Assembly (NCBI GenBank): GCA_965203535.1
Contig: OZ241897.1
Location: 124,001 to 188,000, forward strand
Direction: 5' to 3'
Source of the DNA: JAJDTT01 sp022827025
GTDB lineage: Bacteria; Acidobacteriota; UBA6911; RPQK01; JAJDTT01
Length of the DNA stretch: 64,000 bases
The notes below the pieces were generated by a model. It was not told where the DNA came from and did no database searches. It was given only the letters and a program-made list of their open reading frames with translations. Each line of letters begins with the position of its first letter. The stretch's first letter is position 1. Below are positions 1-9,219 of the stretch, piece after piece. A program made the position numbers and the translations under genes.

Positions 1-528
1 TTCGGTCACCGGCTCACCCAGCACGCAGGCGGAGCCAAAAAAATCGTCGGCGATCAAGGTTGCCGTATCGATCGACGAATAGTCGACCCAGCGGTCGTCG
101 ACCACTTCGATCGCAGCCATCACCGATTCCACTGCCGGCACAACCGTCTCCCTGTCGTGTAGGAGGCCTTCCGACTTGACGTCGCAACCCAGGGAGACCG
201 CCAACTCGCATTCCACGCCCACATGCAGGAATTTGCCGTGTTCGAACACTCCGGATTCCCGCCTGACCGTGGAACCGAAAACTCCCCCGGCACAGGGATT
301 GTCAATTCCCAGGTACTTCTGCATGACGGCCGTCGTACAGCCGATCTTGTAACCCACCCGAGGTCCCAGGCCGGCGCGTCTGTAGCGGGAGTGCAACAGT
401 TCCTGGATGGCGTAGGCCTCGGCCTCGCTCCCGGGTCGGAGCGGGTCGGGCAATCCGTCCATTCGCTTGAGCTCCAGCCTCCCCACGCTCAGCAGATCGG
501 CAGCCCGGTCCATCAATTCGACTTTCAC
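1..528 (-). CDS. 2-keto-4-pentenoate hydratase / fumarylacetoacetase-fold protein (3' end missing)
   Basis: The minus strand reads MKVELMDRAADLL..., then RVGYKIGCTTAVMQKYLG (about residues 58-75), a VGVECELAVSLG stretch and a VMAAIEVVDDR segment. This order is that of the MhpD / 2-oxopent-4-enoate hydratase family, which hydrates 2-hydroxypentadienoates in meta-cleavage of aromatic compounds; the acidic E-C-E-like segment is the expected metal site. I place the start at a GTG (position 528) because AGGAG lies about 10 nt before it. An ATG at 537 is in frame but has AGGAG only one base away. The gene runs off the left edge, so the C-terminus is not visible. Substrate cannot be told; related decarboxylases have the same fold. 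Confidence 0.75.
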   Translation of the reverse strand, partial: MKVELMDRAADLLSVGRLELKRMDGLPDPLRPGSEAEAYAIQELLHSRYRRAGLGPRVGYKIGCTTAVMQKYLGIDNPCAGGVFGSTVRRESGVFEHGKFLHVGVECELAVSLGCDVKSEGLLHDRETVVPAVESVMAAIEVVDDRWVDYSSIDTATLIADDFFGSACVLGEPVTE

Positions 529-753
529 CGCCGGCATGCTCCTGCAGAACGGTGGCCGGAGCAGTCGCTTCCGGCTCTCAGAAACTGACGGATACTCGCT
601 CCAGCTTGTCGAGGATGGATTGAGCCGTGGCGGCCCACACCAATGGTTTCGCCTCTTCGTCGTAACATTGTGCTTCGTAGTCCGTGTGAACGTATACTGA
701 GTTGGCGAATCATGAGGGCCAAATCCACCGGTCGGAAGGATAGATCAAAGTCC

Positions 754-1644
754 ATGAACGCTGCACGCATCGACGACCGAAACTGGAGCGCTCTCACCCG
801 GGGGGAGCAGCTCTATCAGATCGAGGTGGAGGGCTACCTGCTCATGCCGGACCTGCTGTCGCCCGATGAGGTGCGGCGGCTCAAGTCGGAGACGGCGCGC
901 CTGGAGACCTTCCCCATGCCCTACAGCGTGCACCAACGGGACCGGATGCTCCAACCGGGGCCCAACCCCTATCCCGGCTCCGACTGGGAACCCTATCGCT
1001 TCGGCCGTCAGGGGGGCGCCATCACGGACCTCATCGCCCACGAGCCCATGGTGGGATTCCTGGAACGGCTCTTCGGGGACGAGATCATCTTCATGACCTA
1101 CCTGTACGCCCGTTCCGAACCGGGACACCCGGGCATCAGCCTCCACACCGACGGGCAGCCTTACGGATCGGAGATCTTCGGCTACGAGTGCAGTTGTCCG
1201 GTCATGGTCAAGGTCCTCTACTACCTGGACGACCTGACCCCCGACGTCTCGCCCTTCAGCGTCATCCCCCGGTCGCACCTGTCTCTGCACCACCAGGCCA
1301 ATCCCTACCAGCGTTACCGCGACCACCCGGAACTGGTGATGGTCACCGCCAAGGCCGGATCGGCCCTGGTTCTCCACCCCCGTGTCTTCCATGGCAACTA
1401 CCCCAACGTGGGCCAGCGGTCCCGGGAAATGTTGCAATTGGGGTACCGGCCTGCCTGGTCCGGACCCATCCAGGAGAAGGTTCCGGCCTGGGACCCCGAG
1501 GAACTGGACCTGTTGCCACCCCGGGTGCGGCGGCTGTTCAAGGACCGGAACGCCTGCAAGTTCCGGGACGACGGCGATCACAAGCCGGCCGACATGGCCA
1601 GCTCCGCCGACTGGATCAGCCCGGGCCGCTGGGACTGGAGGTAG
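754..1644 (+). CDS. Phytanoyl-CoA dioxygenase (PhyH) family protein
   Basis: Predicted 296-residue non-haem Fe(II)/2-oxoglutarate oxygenase. The iron triad is visible: H131 and D133 in SLHTDGQP and the distal H213 in RVFHGNYPN, followed by the expected Arg-containing segment (QRSREMLQLGYR) that would bind 2-oxoglutarate. N-terminal YQIEVEGYLLMPDLLSPDE is typical of PhyH proteins of bacteria. The ATG at 754 is preceded by AAGGAT about 12 nt away; the frame is open back to 643 but that part does not look like protein of this family. A TATACT box at 693-698 could be its promoter. It is divergent from the hydratase-like gene. Family assignment is firm; the substrate is unknown. Confidence 0.85.
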   Translation: MNAARIDDRNWSALTRGEQLYQIEVEGYLLMPDLLSPDEVRRLKSETARLETFPMPYSVHQRDRMLQPGPNPYPGSDWEPYRFGRQGGAITDLIAHEPMVGFLERLFGDEIIFMTYLYARSEPGHPGISLHTDGQPYGSEIFGYECSCPVMVKVLYYLDDLTPDVSPFSVIPRSHLSLHHQANPYQRYRDHPELVMVTAKAGSALVLHPRVFHGNYPNVGQRSREMLQLGYRPAWSGPIQEKVPAWDPEELDLLPPRVRRLFKDRNACKFRDDGDHKPADMASSADWISPGRWDWR

Positions 1645-1699
1645 AAAGCCGCAGCCACTCACCCGTGTGACGGGCTTCCGTCATGCATGGGCGGCGCCG

Positions 1700-3097
1700 C
1701 TATTGATCAAGCCGCGTGAAGGTGAAGGTTCCAAACGGGCGCGCGGTCCGGCCGTCTCCGACAGGAGGTTCCGTGAGCCTTCGAATCGGCTGAGGCGGAA
1801 CCGTCGGCGCGTCGGGAGAGTTGAAGCTCACGCCGCTGTCGGTTCCGGCGTCGTAAGGGAAGAGCTCAAGCGTCCGTCCCTCGACCCAATCCCCCGCTTC
1901 GAGAAGACTCAGGTCACGCACGCCCACGAACCAGTCGGGACTGGGGGCGATCATGGAGACCAGGGTCACCAGGGGAAAGTCCCGGCTGATCTCGAATTCC
2001 AGGGAGACCGATCCGGGCGACCTGCCGATGCCCCCTCCCCGGAGTACGTGTTCCGCGGTTCCGCGCTGGATGGCGTCCCGGACTTCACCGGCCAGCAGAC
2101 TCTGGCCACCGGTCTCGGCCATGCTCTTGATCCCCGGAGTGGCATTCTGCCCTGGCCCCCAGAAATTGACCTCCTCGTTGTGGGTGCCCCCGATCAGTCC
2201 CGAGAAATGAGGTGTGGAGGGAAATTCGTTGGGATGCGTCGTGGCGCTCCAGGTGGCGTTGAAAAGAACCCGGTACCGGGCCGTGGCCGGAATTTCGGGT
2301 GGAGCACCGGGGAGAATAGCCGCCGGGACTCCGGTCAGATGAAACCGTCCTCCCTCCAGCAGCCGCTGCCGAAGCGCCACCAGATGAAAGGGATCCTGCG
2401 ATTCGCAGAGAATCGAACCGATGAATTCCCCTTGACCCGCGTGATCGGGGAAAAACTCGCTGGCGAACCTGGCGCCCTCGTCTTCCACCGGGATTGTGTC
2501 CAGCGACTCGCCGCCTTCATCGAAAAGGGTCAGTCGAAAAGGCGCCGGCTCATCTCCGGCGGACCCGTCGGCGCGGGGGCGGCGAATGGCGATGCCGGTG
2601 TTGGTCGAGGTCGCCGGAGACACCTCGACCGGGATGCTCACGCGCTGGGCCGCGGGAGAGGCGGCCACTCCCACCATGTCCACCAACTCGCCGTCCAGCC
2701 AATACTCGAGAAAGAAGGTCACGGCCAGATCCGCCGCTGACGAATCGGTCCCACCCTCAATCTGGAAGACGCCGGACCAGATGGGCGACCCGGCCGGAGC
2801 CTCCAGAACGTGGCGCATGGTGGCCTGAGGCTCCAGAAGCAACGGAACCGCGTCGCTCCCGGTGCGATCCACCCCGTTGTGGATCCACGACCGGCCTGAG
2901 CCGGAACCGAAATCGGGCAGCCGCATCGAACCCTCCCACAACCGCTCCGTGGGGTTGGTAGTCAAGACCACCACCTGGAAGCCGCCTCCCACCACCAGGT
3001 GCGGGTAGACCACGGGTTCGGATTCTTGAGCCCAGATGGAGGTTGCGAAGACCAACAGGACCAAGGGAAGGATCCGTTTGGCCAGGGGAGTGGTCAT
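1700..3097 (-). CDS. Secreted protein of unknown function
   Basis: Predicted 465 residues with a clean Sec signal peptide (MTTPLAKRILPLVLLVFATSIWAQ). The rest is rich in beta-strand-like segments. The middle has a phrase often met in Acidobacteria-type extracellular modules: a SNTGIAIRRP-like strand, a DEGGESL... strand, ARFASEFFPDHAGQGEFIG, then DPFHLVALR and GRFHLTGVPA. I know this module only as a recurring extracellular beta-sandwich pattern and give no function. I chose the ATG at 3097, which begins the signal peptide; an in-frame ATG at 3130 would add 11 residues. It is followed by no co-directional gene with short spacing, so it looks monocistronic. Confidence 0.7.
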   Translation of the reverse strand: MTTPLAKRILPLVLLVFATSIWAQESEPVVYPHLVVGGGFQVVVLTTNPTERLWEGSMRLPDFGSGSGRSWIHNGVDRTGSDAVPLLLEPQATMRHVLEAPAGSPIWSGVFQIEGGTDSSAADLAVTFFLEYWLDGELVDMVGVAASPAAQRVSIPVEVSPATSTNTGIAIRRPRADGSAGDEPAPFRLTLFDEGGESLDTIPVEDEGARFASEFFPDHAGQGEFIGSILCESQDPFHLVALRQRLLEGGRFHLTGVPAAILPGAPPEIPATARYRVLFNATWSATTHPNEFPSTPHFSGLIGGTHNEEVNFWGPGQNATPGIKSMAETGGQSLLAGEVRDAIQRGTAEHVLRGGGIGRSPGSVSLEFEISRDFPLVTLVSMIAPSPDWFVGVRDLSLLEAGDWVEGRTLELFPYDAGTDSGVSFNSPDAPTVPPQPIRRLTEPPVGDGRTARPFGTFTFTRLDQ

Positions 3098-3202
3098 GCC
3101 GTTCGCGAACTCAGGAGATGTGAATTGCATACATCTATTATTAACCGAAAATCGGGTTCGCCGTGGCCGGATATCCCCAATGAAGTGTCCGGCACCCGCG
3201 CC

Positions 3203-3230
3203 GTCGGGTCGAATCCTGTCTATCCCGCCA
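3203..3230 (+). other. tRNA 3'-end-like sequence (possible attachment-site remnant)
   Basis: The bases here read like a tRNA T-arm, acceptor strand and CCA tail (GGGTCGAATCC followed by TGTCTATCCCGCCA), but one T of the usual GTTCGAATC loop is missing and no matching 5' half or anticodon arm is found upstream. It overlaps the last codons of the minus-strand gene ending at 3220. It may be chance or a leftover attachment site. Confidence 0.2.
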
Positions 3231-4410
3231 AATTCAGTTCTTCGACAGTCCAGTCGACGGGCCGGCCCCGCTTGTTGAAAGAAAAGCGCTCTCCCAGGTT
3301 CCCGGTGGTGAAGACGAAGCCATCAAAACCGGCCTGCCGGGACAGATTCTTCAGTTGTTCCCCGTCCGGTTCCCGGCGGTTCAGATCGACACCAGCCCCC
3401 AGATAGAGGCGGCAACCTGCCCGGCGGCAGACGGGTCCGTAGACCCGGGCCAAGTCCTCGTCCAGAGGATTCAGTCCGATCCCGTCCTCGCCGTTGCACA
3501 GGTACCCGTAGCCGGAAAGCCCCTCCGTCAACTGCCGTCCGCTGATGACGTTCACCACCAATTCGTCCACCAGGCCGTCGCGGACCCAGTTCCGCCAGTC
3601 CAGGTGCAGGTTCCCGTAAGGTGGCCCGAGGTAGTCCCCCCGGGGGACGGCCACGGAGAGGCGCTGGCCGGCGGGACGGAGCAGTGTCTTCACGTCAGAG
3701 AGAAACCGGCTCAGCGCCTCTCCCCGCAATCTCCGCCAGGACTCCAAATCGAAGTCGCTGTGCAGGATGTCCACGCCGTGACGTCGGAGGTACTCCTCCA
3801 CCACGGGGCGATTGAAGCCGAACTGGTCGCCGTAGGACGCCGGCAGCACGTAGGAACGGGTGCAGAGATGGAGTCCGTCGGCCGGAGCGTCCGCCAACAG
3901 ATCGCGGAGCATCTCAAGACGGTAGCGGCGGACCTCCGGGTACGAGTAGCAGAGGACTCCCCAGTGGCGCTCCTTCCCCGGCCGGTCCGCCTCGACAAAC
4001 TCGGGATGGGCTTCGGAAAACCGGCTTTGATAGGGATACGGCGTCCCGCGGGGACGGTAGAGCAGATCCCGGGGAAGTCCCTCGTCCAGGAAGGGGAGAT
4101 AGAGATAGCCTCGGGCGCCCGCGGCGCGGGTCGCTTCGACAAAATCTCCCACCTCCTGGATTCGGGAAGCCGCCAGTCTCTCCCAGAACCGGGACCAGCC
4201 CCGGGACACCTCCCGGTCGTCCTTGCGCTCCACGCAGTATTGCTGGATGAACCAGTGGTCCACCCGCCAGTAGAACCGGCGGACCCCGAAACGCTCCCTC
4301 CAAAACGCGATCGCCGCGGCCAGCTTCTCCCGGCTGTCCAGACGGGCCTCTCCCCGCCCGTACTCCAGATGGTCCGGCCAATGCACTCGAAGAACGATTT
4401 CCTTCCGCAT
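3220..4410 (-). CDS. Putative GH10-like (TIM-barrel) glycosidase, paralogue 1
   Basis: Predicted 396-residue cytosolic protein without a signal peptide. It resembles the 'hypothetical glycosyl hydrolase' TIM-barrel proteins: WRVDHWFIQQY near the N-terminus, LYLPFLDEGLPRDLL, then HWGVLCYSYPEVRRYRLEMLRD, ADGLHLCTRSY, and GLVDELVVNVISGRQ. These match in order the neighbouring upstream gene (SYPETRRYLVSLFREM, VDGICPLFNRRPPY, EGLVDTVVPYTSAEDL), so the two are tandem paralogues; the upstream one has about 150 extra N-terminal residues. Catalytic acids cannot be fixed from one sequence. ATG 4410 is chosen over the in-frame 4452 because the conserved part starts right after it; neither has a strong ribosome site. 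Likely co-transcribed with the gene ending at 4475. Confidence 0.7.
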   Translation of the reverse strand: MRKEIVLRVHWPDHLEYGRGEARLDSREKLAAAIAFWRERFGVRRFYWRVDHWFIQQYCVERKDDREVSRGWSRFWERLAASRIQEVGDFVEATRAAGARGYLYLPFLDEGLPRDLLYRPRGTPYPYQSRFSEAHPEFVEADRPGKERHWGVLCYSYPEVRRYRLEMLRDLLADAPADGLHLCTRSYVLPASYGDQFGFNRPVVEEYLRRHGVDILHSDFDLESWRRLRGEALSRFLSDVKTLLRPAGQRLSVAVPRGDYLGPPYGNLHLDWRNWVRDGLVDELVVNVISGRQLTEGLSGYGYLCNGEDGIGLNPLDEDLARVYGPVCRRAGCRLYLGAGVDLNRREPDGEQLKNLSRQAGFDGFVFTTGNLGERFSFNKRGRPVDWTVEELNLAG

Positions 4411-4474
4411 ACGAACTGAAATGGAAATGAGCTTTGAACCCAGCCGACGCAACCGGCGCCCGGCGAGAGGAACG

Positions 4475-6259
4475 TCACTCCGCGATGAAGGTCATCTCCC
4501 AGTCGCCGATCTTCTTGAGCCGGCTGCCGGACATCCGGATGGGCGGCTCGCCCGCTTCGGCCCAGGCCTCCAGTTCCTCGACGTGCCCCAGGCGCCTCAG
4601 ATCCGGCAGCGACGTGCCGTGGCCCCAGAAATAGGCCGAGTGGGCGTCGAACTCGGGACCCCAGACCTTCGCCGTATCCCAGAAGACCAGCGACTCGACT
4701 CCCAGCGCATAAAGCTGGCGAGCCTTGCGCCGGTACTGTTCCGCGCTCAGATGCCGGGGCATGATATTGAAGGTCACCCGGCAAGGTGTCCCCCGGGTCA
4801 GGTCCAGCCAATACCGGACGTCGTCCGGATCCTCCCAGGCCAGTTCCCAACTGTAGAGATCCTCCGCCGAGGTGTAGGGCACGACGGTGTCCACCAGCCC
4901 CTCCCGGATCCAGCGCTCCACGTCCAGACCCCAGTAGAGGTTCTCGTCCCGCCGCCCGAAGACCCAGACCGAGAGCTTTTTGGGAAGGCCCTGCTCCGCG
5001 GCGACCTGATCCAGCATCCGCCTCAGGTCCCGGACGAATTCGGTTATCACCGCGGCCCGATGGTTCAGCCAGCGCGGGTCCCTCTCTTCCAGTTGCCGGG
5101 GATCCTGACCGTATTTCTCCCGGAAGCTTTCCACCAACGGTTCTTCGTATTCCACGTAGGGCGGGCGTCGATTGAACAGGGGACAGATTCCATCCACCGG
5201 ATAGCTGGCCATCTCCCGAAACAGCGACACCAGGTAGCGGCGCGTCTCGGGATAGCTCAGTGAAATCCGGGGCGCGCGGCTCCCGTCCCGCCGGATCGCC
5301 CGGAACTCCGGATGTTTCTCGTAGAAACCTCCCTGGTTCATTTCCTCGAAAGGCGGGGAAAAGTGAAATGGCCCCATCCCCTCGGCGAACCGGTAGGAGG
5401 CATGAAATTCCATCCCCAGCTCGTGGGCGTGGTCCACGGCGATTCGGAAAGGGTCGATCCCTTTCTCGACGTACTCGGTCCAGTTTTCCACGAGGCGCCG
5501 ATACTCGAAGAGCGAGTAGTCGTCGATCTGCAGGTGGCGGGTGGTGCACATGCGGCCGATCCGGGTGAAATACGCGCAGAGGTCCCCGGCGCCGGCTTCC
5601 CAGTAGATGCTTCCGAAGTCGGTGTCCCGGTAGCTCTCCAGCAGATCCCGGACCGTGCCGGGCTCGCTGTCGACCACGATTCCCGTCCCCACGTCCTGGG
5701 TGGCCACGAGGCGCTTTCGGTCCGTCCGCCTCCGGTCGGCCTGCAAGGCCTCGACCTCCTCCGGCTCCAAGGGCACCAGCTTGATGTAGCCGATCCAGAC
5801 GTTCTCGCTGGTGCTGCGCCCCGTCTCTCCCGCAGGGACCAGCTCGCGGCAGAGCTGCTTGAAGCGGATTCCCTGCCCCGTCAGATCCGCCGTCTTCCAA
5901 TAGACGTCCCGGATCGCCTGCCCGCTCTCCATGGCGGGAGCCGGGAGAAAGACCAGGGAGAACGCCGGGTCATCGTCCAGGCGGGTCCACACCCGTTGTC
6001 CCCGAAAGGGCCGGAACGGCGTGTTGTACAGCCCGATGTAGACGTCGTGCCAACCTCGAACCTCGAGGGGATACCGAACTTCCCCCGCCGCCGTCTCGGG
6101 ACCCGCCCTCAGGAAGACCCCTCGAAAGTCCTCGGCCTCGTAGTCGATCAGGCGCCAGCACGACTGCTTGCCGACCCGGCTCAGGGCCGAATCGGGGCGG
6201 CAGCGGTTCAGTTCGGTCAGGTAGATGGGATCGTTGGTCCTTGTGAGTCTATCGGGCAT
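4475..6259 (-). CDS. Putative GH10-like glycosidase with N-terminal beta domain, paralogue 2
   Basis: Predicted 594 residues. Residues about 1-190 look like a beta-rich accessory domain (WRLIDYEAEDFRG, GWHDVYIGLYNTPF). Residues about 200-570 carry a TIM-barrel GH10-like region: TDFGSIYWEAGAGDL, DHAHELGMEFHASYRF, ISLSYPETRRYL, DGICPLFNRRPPY, KLSVWVFGRRDE, DTVVPYTSAEDL, SLVFWDTAKVWG. No signal peptide is seen. ATG 6259 has GAGGAG 9 nt upstream, which decides the start over the in-frame ATG at 6301. It precedes its shorter paralogue with a gap of about 64 nt. The pair could act on the same polysaccharide-derived substrate, but nothing in the sequence names it. Confidence 0.75.
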   Translation of the reverse strand: MPDRLTRTNDPIYLTELNRCRPDSALSRVGKQSCWRLIDYEAEDFRGVFLRAGPETAAGEVRYPLEVRGWHDVYIGLYNTPFRPFRGQRVWTRLDDDPAFSLVFLPAPAMESGQAIRDVYWKTADLTGQGIRFKQLCRELVPAGETGRSTSENVWIGYIKLVPLEPEEVEALQADRRRTDRKRLVATQDVGTGIVVDSEPGTVRDLLESYRDTDFGSIYWEAGAGDLCAYFTRIGRMCTTRHLQIDDYSLFEYRRLVENWTEYVEKGIDPFRIAVDHAHELGMEFHASYRFAEGMGPFHFSPPFEEMNQGGFYEKHPEFRAIRRDGSRAPRISLSYPETRRYLVSLFREMASYPVDGICPLFNRRPPYVEYEEPLVESFREKYGQDPRQLEERDPRWLNHRAAVITEFVRDLRRMLDQVAAEQGLPKKLSVWVFGRRDENLYWGLDVERWIREGLVDTVVPYTSAEDLYSWELAWEDPDDVRYWLDLTRGTPCRVTFNIMPRHLSAEQYRRKARQLYALGVESLVFWDTAKVWGPEFDAHSAYFWGHGTSLPDLRRLGHVEELEAWAEAGEPPIRMSGSRLKKIGDWEMTFIAE

Positions 6260-6301
6260 GAAGAAGATCTCCTCGTTCGTCGGATTCGGGAACGATTTCA
6301 C

Positions 6302-6637
6302 ATCAAGACGAATCGCCCCTATGGTAACGGGGCCGTCAATTAATCAAGAAGCTTGAGCTTGCCAGGGTGGACTCCACCAACTCCATCAATATCCCGATTT
6401 TCGGCACCGGAGGCTCGACGGAAACCTCCTCTGATCTTCTTGGTGGCGCCGTTTCTGCGGTTCGAGGACCAGACTCCGAAGCGGCCACGGAGTACATCGC
6501 CCGGCCTCCCGTGACTCCCCCCCTGCGCGCAGCCCATAGCGCCTGCGCCGGCAAATCCGTGTCCATCCCGGCGGAAAGCCCCGCTTGCCGCGGCTGCCGA
6601 CCCCACCCCGCCCATGTACAATAGGAGCCGGTTTGCC
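6302..6637. other. Intergenic gap, no gene seen
   Basis: Divergent gap between the putative glycosidase and the cytochrome gene. It lacks the palindromic repeats found in other gaps. An open frame here on each strand gives low-complexity, non-family-like protein. It should contain both promoters, but I could not point to a convincing one. Confidence 0.4.
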
Positions 6638-9217
6638 ATGGCCTTCACGCTCTATCTTCTCATCGTTTTCGGATGGATCGGGTCCGGATTCGGGGCGGAG
6701 TCCCGCTCCCCGGCGGTTCCGGACCAGTTGGCTCAAGAAGTCCGGACCCTTCTGGAGAACCACTGCGTCCAGTGCCATGGTCCCTCGCAGCAACTGAACG
6801 GCCTTCGTCTCGACAGCCTGGAGGGCGCACTGGAAGGGGGCTACTCGGGGCCCTCTCTCGTCTTGGGCGACGGCGGGGCCAGCGCCCTGATCCGGCGGCT
6901 GACCAGCGACGATCCCGGCACGCGCATGCCGCTGGCGGCGCCACCCCTCGGTGCGGATCAGATCGAGGTGCTGACCCGCTGGATCGACGAGGGAGCCCCC
7001 TGGCCCCGGGACGCGGCGGTCCGCCCCGGCTCGGATTTTGTTTCCCCAAAGAAGGACCGGCACTGGTCGTTCCGCTCCATCAACCGGCCCAAGTCCCTGC
7101 CGGAGGCACCCGGACCCTGGGACCGGTCCCCCATTGATTCGCTGATCCGAAACCGCCTGGAGCAGGAAGGGTTGTCCCCTTCCCCCATGGCTTCCAAGGC
7201 AACCCTCATCCGAAGAGTCAGCCTGGACCTGACCGGTGTTCTGCCCAGCGTCGAGGAAGTAGAGGACTTCCTGACGGATGAACGGCCCGACGCCTATGAG
7301 CGGTTGGTGGACCGGCTCCTGGCATCGCCCCGTTACGGCGAGAAATGGGCCCGCCACTGGCTGGACCTGGCCCGCTACGCCGACAGCGACGGCTACGAGA
7401 AGGACCTGCTCCGTCCCCACGCCTGGCGCTGGCGGCAGTGGGTGATCCAGGCCCTGAATCGGGACCTTCCCTTCGACGAGTTCACCATCGAGCAGTTGGC
7501 CGGCGACCTGCTTCCCGAGGCGTCCGTGGAACAGCGGGTCGCCACCGGATTCCTGCGCAGCGGCCTCAAGAACCGGGAAGCGGGCGTGCCTCGAGGCCAG
7601 GTCCGGTTCGAGGAGACGGTGGACCAGACCAACACCATGGGCACGGTCTGGCTGGGCCTGACCCTGGGCTGCGCCCAGTGTCACGACCACAAGTACGATC
7701 CCTTGAGCCAGAAGGAGTACTACCAGTTCCTGGCCTTCTTCAATCAGACCCAGGCCCGGGAGATGGACGCACCCCTCCCCGGAGAAATGGAGCCCTACCT
7801 GGAAGAGTTCCCCGGCTACCGCCAGAAGAGGAAAGCGCTTCTGGACAATGATGAGACCTCGGCTCCCAGGCTTCAGGCGCGATGGGAAACCATGCTCTTG
7901 GAGGCAATGGAGCATCCGGGACGGCACCTGGACTGGGACGACATTCTCCGGGGCGCCATTCTCAACGAGTTGGACCGGGCCCCCGAGTTGTTGCGGTCGG
8001 GTCCCTCGGGCCGCACCTGGCGGGAAAACGACCGGGTGACCCACTATTTCTTCAAGTACCCCGGTCCGGAAATTGCCAAGGACGAGGCCCTGAGCGAGAA
8101 GTTGAAGGAACTGAAGGGGAAGCTGGCCGAGTTGGAGGCGTCCTTCCCCGACGTGACACGGGCCTATGTGATCCGGGCCATGCCGGCCGCCACCCATATC
8201 GCACTGCGGGGAGACTATCGGGCTCCCGGAGTCCAGGTCGAACCCGGGACGCCCGCGTGGTTGCCCTCCTTCCGGAACGGGAAGGAGCCACCCCGCCTGC
8301 GGCTGGCCCGGTGGCTCGTGGATGAGGACAATCCCCTCACCGCCCGGGTCGCCGCCAATCGATTCTGGCAGGAACTGTTCGGCCGCGGCCTGGTGAGGAC
8401 CCCCGAGGATTACGGGATCCAGGGATCCAAGCCCTCCCATCCGGCACTTCTCGACTGGCTGGCTTCCGAGTTCATGCGCCAGGAGTGGAGCCGGAAACAG
8501 ATGCTGCGCCGGTTGGTGACCTCGGCCACCTACCGTCAGGCCTCCCGGGTCGGGAGGAGCCTGGAGGAGACGGATCCGGAGAACGTCCTGCTGGCCCGGC
8601 AGAGTCGGCTGCGCCTCTCCGCCGAGTTGATCCGCGACGCCGCATTGTCGGCAGCCGGCGTGCTGGATTCCCGGGTCGGCGGCAAGAGCGTTCGTCCCCC
8701 TCAGCCCAATTGGGTCGCCGAGATCACCTACGGAAAGTCCGACTGGGAGTCCAGTTCCGGTGCGGACCGCTTCCGGCGCGGGCTCTACGTGCTGTTCAAG
8801 CGAAGCGCCCCGTATCCCCAGATGGTGAATTTCGATGCTCCCGACGCCAGCGCCACCGTCTGCCGCCGGGACCGCTCCAACACGGCGCTACAGGCCCTGA
8901 ACCTGCTCAACGATCCCGTCTTCATGGAAGCCGCCCGGTTCCTGGCCGTGCGCACGCTCCGAGAGGCGCCGCCCCGCTGGGAAGACCGTCTCCATCACGT
9001 CTACCATCTCTGCTTGAGCCGCGAACCCGGTCCCGCGGAACTCGGCCGTTTCCGACGTTTCTTTGAGCATCAGAGGGCGATTTTCCGGGAGGAACCGGAG
9101 TCGGTGAAAGAACTTGCGGCCGGGTCCGGCTCCGACCTGGATTCTCTCGAGGTGGCGCTGTGGACCACCGCCGCCAGGGCCGTGTTGAACCTGGACGAGT
9201 TCATCACCCGGGAATAG
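6638..9217 (+). CDS. DUF1549/DUF1553 protein with N-terminal cytochrome-c-like (PSCyt1) domain
   Basis: Predicted 859-residue exported protein. Signal peptide MAFTLYLLIVFGWIGSGFGAE, then a haem motif C-V-Q-C-H (about residues 44-48, in ENHCVQCHGPS) and LEVLTRWIDEGA-type end of the PSCyt1 domain. DUF1549 follows (DSLIRNRLEQEGL, RVSLDLTGVLPS, ARHWLDLARYADSDG, FTIEQLAGDLLP, TLGCAQCHDHKYDP with a second C-x-x-C-H). DUF1553 makes up the C-terminal third (RLALARWLVDEDNPLTARVAANR, GIQGSKPSHPALLDWLAS). ATG 6638 has AGGAG 10 nt before it; ATG 6614 lacks this. The stop is 2 nt before the DUF1501 gene, the normal partner. The pair is abundant in Planctomycetota, Verrucomicrobiota and Acidobacteriota; biochemical role is unproven. 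Confidence 0.9.
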   Translation: MAFTLYLLIVFGWIGSGFGAESRSPAVPDQLAQEVRTLLENHCVQCHGPSQQLNGLRLDSLEGALEGGYSGPSLVLGDGGASALIRRLTSDDPGTRMPLAAPPLGADQIEVLTRWIDEGAPWPRDAAVRPGSDFVSPKKDRHWSFRSINRPKSLPEAPGPWDRSPIDSLIRNRLEQEGLSPSPMASKATLIRRVSLDLTGVLPSVEEVEDFLTDERPDAYERLVDRLLASPRYGEKWARHWLDLARYADSDGYEKDLLRPHAWRWRQWVIQALNRDLPFDEFTIEQLAGDLLPEASVEQRVATGFLRSGLKNREAGVPRGQVRFEETVDQTNTMGTVWLGLTLGCAQCHDHKYDPLSQKEYYQFLAFFNQTQAREMDAPLPGEMEPYLEEFPGYRQKRKALLDNDETSAPRLQARWETMLLEAMEHPGRHLDWDDILRGAILNELDRAPELLRSGPSGRTWRENDRVTHYFFKYPGPEIAKDEALSEKLKELKGKLAELEASFPDVTRAYVIRAMPAATHIALRGDYRAPGVQVEPGTPAWLPSFRNGKEPPRLRLARWLVDEDNPLTARVAANRFWQELFGRGLVRTPEDYGIQGSKPSHPALLDWLASEFMRQEWSRKQMLRRLVTSATYRQASRVGRSLEETDPENVLLARQSRLRLSAELIRDAALSAAGVLDSRVGGKSVRPPQPNWVAEITYGKSDWESSSGADRFRRGLYVLFKRSAPYPQMVNFDAPDASATVCRRDRSNTALQALNLLNDPVFMEAARFLAVRTLREAPPRWEDRLHHVYHLCLSREPGPAELGRFRRFFEHQRAIFREEPESVKELAAGSGSDLDSLEVALWTTAARAVLNLDEFITRE

Positions 9218-9219
9218 AG

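Noticed and set aside
578..709. Coding-like minus-strand stretch (VYVHTDYEAQCYDEEAKPL..., 43 codons) upstream of the hydratase gene
   Set aside because: It has no credible start codon and is cut by a stop. It may be a gene remnant, but no family is recognisable.
3711..5900. Long open frames antisense or alternative to known genes, for example 3711-5900, 29665-31845 and 35832-38666
   Set aside because: They lie over genes with clear family motifs and give Gly/Arg/Pro-rich translations, the usual by-product of high GC content.
6386..8440. 684-codon minus-strand frame over the DUF1549/DUF1553 gene
   Set aside because: The plus strand has haem motifs and family blocks throughout; the antisense frame has none.
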